From NCBI GenBank assembly GCA_022840285.1, contig JALHIE010000024.1:1-26756 (forward strand): DNA of 26,756 bases, in the 5' to 3' direction. The notes under the pieces were generated by a model. The model made no database searches. It was not told where the DNA came from and saw only the letters and a program-made list of their open reading frames with translations. The position numbers were made by a program, and so were the translations under genes. This document shows positions 24,455-26,756 of the stretch, piece after piece (the first letter of the stretch is position 1; every line of letters starts with the position of its first letter). The stretch is from Porphyromonadaceae bacterium (GTDB taxonomy: Bacteria; Bacteroidota; Bacteroidia; Bacteroidales; Dysgonomonadaceae).

Positions 24455-24721
24455 ATGGCTAAACAATCAGAAATCAGATATTTGACTCCCGTATCGGTGG
24501 ATGTTAAGAAGAAAAAGTATTGTCGTTTCAAAAAGAATGGAATCAAGTATATCGATTACAAGGATCCCGAATTTTTGAAAAAGTTCCTGAATGAGCAGGG
24601 GAAAATTCTTCCACGCAGAATAACAGGTACATCGCTTAAGTTTCAACGTCGTATCGCGCAAGCAGTTAAGAGAGCACGTCACATAGCTTTGCTTCCGTAC
24701 GTAACCGATTTAATGAAATAA
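24455..24721 (+). CDS. rpsR: 30S ribosomal protein bS18
   Basis: Small basic protein (88 residues) that pairs with bS6 on the 30S platform close to the 3' end of 16S rRNA. The conserved core KYCRFKKNGIKYIDYKDPEFLKKF and the C-terminal ISAVKRARHIALLPY-like block (here QAVKRARHIALLPYV) are present. It starts three bases after the rpsF stop and has a perfect AGGAGG 8 bases upstream, in contrast to rpsF. In Flavobacterium johnsoniae bS6, bS18 and bS21 are reported to hide the anti-Shine-Dalgarno sequence of the ribosome, so a strong site on the bS18 message fits a feedback loop (inference). Confidence 0.96.
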   Translation: MAKQSEIRYLTPVSVDVKKKKYCRFKKNGIKYIDYKDPEFLKKFLNEQGKILPRRITGTSLKFQRRIAQAVKRARHIALLPYVTDLMK

Positions 24722-24726
24722 AAAGA

Positions 24727-24732
24727 AGGAGG
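24727..24732 (+). promoter_or_regulatory. Perfect Shine-Dalgarno site of rplI
   Basis: AGGAGG 7 bases before the rplI ATG, inside the 18-base rpsR-rplI spacer. It is the second strong ribosome-binding site in this operon. Confidence 0.85.
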
Positions 24733-24739
24733 AAAAGTT

Positions 24740-25183
24740 ATGGAAGTAATTTTAAAGGAAGATGTAGTGAATTTAGGCTACAAAGACGACATAGTAAACG
24801 TAAAGAAAGGATATGCCCGCAACTATCTTATTCCACAGGGAAAAGCTATTATTGCTACCGAATCATCGAAAAAAGTGTTGGCTGAAAACCTGAAACAACG
24901 AGCTCATAAGTTGGAACAAATTAAAGCAACCGCCTTGGCCCTGGCCGAAAAAATGGAAGGAGTATCCCTTACCATCGGTGCAAAAACCAGTTCCACCGGA
25001 ACGATCTTTGGGTCGGTTACCAACATTCAGATTGCCGATGCATTGAAAGAAAAGGGTTTTGATGTGGAGAGAAAAAGCATTGTGATAAAAGATGCGGTAA
25101 AAGAAGTAGGAAACTACGTTGCCGTTGCCAAGTTGCACAAAGAAGTGTCTGTTGAAATTCCATTTGAGGTAGTAGCAGAATAA
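24740..25183 (+). CDS. rplI: 50S ribosomal protein bL9
   Basis: Large-subunit protein that binds 23S rRNA near the L1 stalk and extends outward. The 147 residues have the two-domain layout: an N-terminal domain with the bL9 signature (VILKEDVVNLGYKDD then VKKGYARNYLIPQGKA), a long connecting helix (about residues 40-75) and a C-terminal rRNA-binding domain with the IGAKTSSTGTIFGSVT segment. It is the last gene of the operon, preceded by AGGAGG and followed 22 bases later by a strong intrinsic terminator. Confidence 0.97.
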   Translation: MEVILKEDVVNLGYKDDIVNVKKGYARNYLIPQGKAIIATESSKKVLAENLKQRAHKLEQIKATALALAEKMEGVSLTIGAKTSSTGTIFGSVTNIQIADALKEKGFDVERKSIVIKDAVKEVGNYVAVAKLHKEVSVEIPFEVVAE

Positions 25184-25205
25184 CATATACAGAATAAATT
25201 TTTTT

Positions 25206-25242
25206 AAAAGCTGATAAAATTTGCGTTTATCAGCTTTTTTTT
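25206..25242 (+). terminator. Intrinsic terminator of rpsF-rpsR-rplI
   Basis: A 13-base-pair perfect stem (25206-25218 with 25226-25238, core AGCTGATAAA/TTTATCAGCT) with a seven-base loop is followed by a T-run that continues to 25242. This is a textbook Rho-independent terminator just after rplI. Its loop contains TTTG (25220-25223), which serves as the likely -33 element of the next gene. Confidence 0.85.
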
Positions 25243-25252
25243 ATTACATTTG
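25220..25252 (+). promoter_or_regulatory. Promoter of the sensor kinase gene, overlapping the terminator
   Basis: -33 TTTG at 25220-25223 (in the terminator loop), 21 bases, then -7 TACATTTG at 25245-25252, directly after the terminator T-run. Both elements match the Bacteroidetes consensus. Transcription should start about 25257-25260. Confidence 0.65.
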
Positions 25253-25257
25253 CAACG

Positions 25258-25490
25258 ATGCGGATATCTGTTGTTTACCGCCAAGAGACACGGAAAATAA
25301 TGAATTTATTGGTAAAATACGTTCATGTTTCCCGCCAGCAGTTAACTCAGCTAACTGTTTGGCAGTTGTTTCGTGTGCGAGAACAGGAAATACCGTTACC
25401 GAGGGCAGTGCATTCAAGGACAGTCTGGAGAAAAAAGTATATTCCCGCAACTTTTCAGCCGATTCAGTATTGCTCCTGCTGAACAACTAC
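25258..25490 (+). other. Disrupted 5' end of the sensor kinase gene
   Basis: The kinase's reading frame is open upstream of its first ATG (25491) back to 25218 and looks coding from about 25400 (AFKDSLEKKVYSRNFSADSV), but it contains no ATG there. The ATG codons that sit correctly behind the promoter (25258 and 25300) are in a different frame that stops at 25482. In the kinase frame, CLAVVSCARTGN resembles the end of an export signal or lipobox. A one-base insertion or deletion between about 25316 and 25345 would join MNLLVKY to this segment. Sequencing error and genuine mutation are both possible. Confidence 0.5.
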
Positions 25491-26756
25491 ATGATATCCA
25501 AAAATTATACCGGTATTTATATTACCAGTTGTGAGCTCGGTAACAGGTATCGGGCGCAATCCGACTTTTCCAGCGCAATCGACTATCACCAGCAATCGTT
25601 GAACGCTGCGCTCCTATTGAAGGATACGATCTATATTGCACAAGCATACAACAACATTGGAACCAACCTAAGAAGGATCGGTGCCCTCCCCGAAGCGTCT
25701 GATTACCACTATCAGGCTCTTCAGATTACAGAAAACTTTTACAATGTCAACGATAAGGTGAACCAAAAAAACAGGGTGATGGCCCTGAATGGAATTGGGA
25801 ACATCGCTCTTTCGATCAATGATTTTAACGAAGCCGAAAGTAAATTCAGGGAAGCGCTCAAGGGAGAAGTCACTATAGAGAGTAACCTGGGGCAGGCTAT
25901 AAACTATGCCAATTTAGGAGCTATTTTCCAAATGAGAAAGCAGTATGATTCAGCGTTCTATTATTACGATCTTTCTATGATTAAGAATCAATTGATCGGC
26001 TCTAAATTGGGAATCGGCCTTTGTCACACACATTTTGGAGAAATTTTCGAAGATCAAAATGAATTCGGTAAAGCGGAAGACGAGTTTCGTAAAGCTTACG
26101 TCGTGATGGACGGAATGGATGATAAATGGCACTGGCTTGTATCTTGTCTGGCTGTTTCCCGGATCAATCTTAAGTTGAATAATTTTGGTGAAGCGATCAA
26201 GTACCTGGAAAAAGCAAAAGCTACAGCCGAAGAGATCAGGTCTCCCGAACATTTGTCGGAAGTATATGCCTTGTACGAGATGTACTACAGCCGGATCGGA
26301 AGATACAAAGATGCGCTCGAGAACAATAAGTTGAGTGTAATGTACCAGGACAGTATTCTTAGCATACAGAAGAATAATCAGGTGACAGACATACGAATCA
26401 ATTATGAACGTGAAAAGAATTTGAAGTTTATTGATCAACTAAACAGGGAAAAAGAGATGCAGGTACGTGAAACAAGAATTATCCTTACGGCATCCGCAGC
26501 AGCGTTATTGTTGTTGATATCCCTGTCCGTGACGTTGTGGTACGCTTTTTTACAACGTACAAAGAAAAATAAAACGTTGCGTGAAATAGATAAGGTTAAA
26601 TCAAATTTTTTTACCAACATCACTCACGAGTTTCGGACCCCACTAACCATAATCCTGGGACACAGCAGGCAGTTGCAGAACAAAAAAGTTCCGCACGATG
26701 AAGAAAAATATTACCTTTCTGCTATAGAGAAACAAGGCGAACAGATGTTACGCCTT
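25491..26756 (+). CDS. TPR-containing sensor histidine kinase, 3' end beyond the window
   Basis: Partial protein; at least 422 residues are visible from the first in-frame ATG, and coding sequence probably begins further upstream. From about residue 10 to 290 it is a series of TPR-like helical repeats (for example FSSAIDYHQQSL, YNNIGTNLRRIGALPEASDY, YANLGAIFQMRKQYDSAFYY, FGEAIKYLEKAKATAEE). A charged coiled coil and one transmembrane helix at about residues 330-353 follow, then a linker and the HisKA domain with H-box NITHEFRTPL (phospho-accepting His379, codon 26625-26627). The layout is that of Bacteroidetes periplasmic-TPR sensor kinases, often hybrids ending in a response-regulator and AraC-type domain; whether this one does is outside the window. 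It has its own promoter after the rplI terminator. A TTG at 25359 is another conceivable start. Confidence 0.85.
   Translation, partial: MISKNYTGIYITSCELGNRYRAQSDFSSAIDYHQQSLNAALLLKDTIYIAQAYNNIGTNLRRIGALPEASDYHYQALQITENFYNVNDKVNQKNRVMALNGIGNIALSINDFNEAESKFREALKGEVTIESNLGQAINYANLGAIFQMRKQYDSAFYYYDLSMIKNQLIGSKLGIGLCHTHFGEIFEDQNEFGKAEDEFRKAYVVMDGMDDKWHWLVSCLAVSRINLKLNNFGEAIKYLEKAKATAEEIRSPEHLSEVYALYEMYYSRIGRYKDALENNKLSVMYQDSILSIQKNNQVTDIRINYEREKNLKFIDQLNREKEMQVRETRIILTASAAALLLLISLSVTLWYAFLQRTKKNKTLREIDKVKSNFFTNITHEFRTPLTIILGHSRQLQNKKVPHDEEKYYLSAIEKQGEQMLRL

Noticed and set aside
25258..25482. A stand-alone 74-codon gene after the rplI terminator
   Set aside because: It shows no family features and overlaps the probable coding sequence of the sensor kinase in another frame; it is better seen as the broken 5' end of that gene.

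Overview
The window looks like chromosomal DNA from a member of the Bacteroidales, probably near the Porphyromonadaceae/Dysgonomonadaceae. The evidence is the order acpP-fabF-rnc next to pfkA, a DUF4251 lipoprotein, a DUF6427-type membrane protein beside purD, a dipeptidyl peptidase IV very like that of Porphyromonas gingivalis, and a TPR-containing sensor histidine kinase with an NxTHEFRTPL H-box. Several genes also carry Bacteroidetes-type promoters (-7 box TAnnTTTG), and most start codons lack a Shine-Dalgarno sequence. The genus is an inference.

Layout. 1-2342 (+): fatty-acid genes acpP and fabF, then rnc; fabF carries an apparent frameshift. 2351-5384 (-): surE, lpxB, pfkA. 5547-7178 (+): secreted alkaline phosphatase, converging on a DUF4251 lipoprotein (7153-7662, -). 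7802-10101 (-): purD with a downstream polytopic membrane protein. 10235-14292 (+): a FabK/nitronate-monooxygenase-like flavoprotein, dipeptidyl peptidase IV and a WalJ-like metallo-beta-lactamase-fold hydrolase. 14305-21417 (+): a surface-glycan cluster holding two GT4 and one GT2 glycosyltransferases, WecC and WecB (a route to UDP-ManNAcA) and two putative SAM methyltransferases. 21419-22320 (+): a SpoU-type RNA methyltransferase and a DCC-family (DUF393) protein. 22317-23585 (-): a U32 family (TrhP-like) protein. 24047-25183 (+): rpsF-rpsR-rplI, ending in a strong intrinsic terminator. 25258-end (+): a TPR sensor histidine kinase that runs off the window.

How the genes fit together. The glycan cluster is tightly packed, with ATGA overlaps and a 20-base overlap, and most of it appears to be read from a promoter just before wecC. 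WecB and WecC would supply UDP-ManNAc and UDP-ManNAcA to the neighbouring transferases, and the methyltransferases could decorate the product. No initiating transferase, flippase, polymerase or ligase is present, so the glycan must be finished by genes elsewhere. I found no mobile element, CRISPR array, tRNA or rRNA.

The observations most worth a second look are these: three lesions (a frameshift in fabF, loss of the nucleotide-binding DxSxD-type segment in the GT2, and a broken 5' end of the histidine kinase); perfect AGGAGG sites only in front of rpsR and rplI, which bears on ribosome autoregulation in Bacteroidetes; a terminator whose loop contains the next gene's -33 element; and a nearly leaderless promoter on the FabK-like gene. 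I did not find a clearly new multi-gene system. The glycan cluster and the ribosomal-protein operon signals are the best candidates for novelty.
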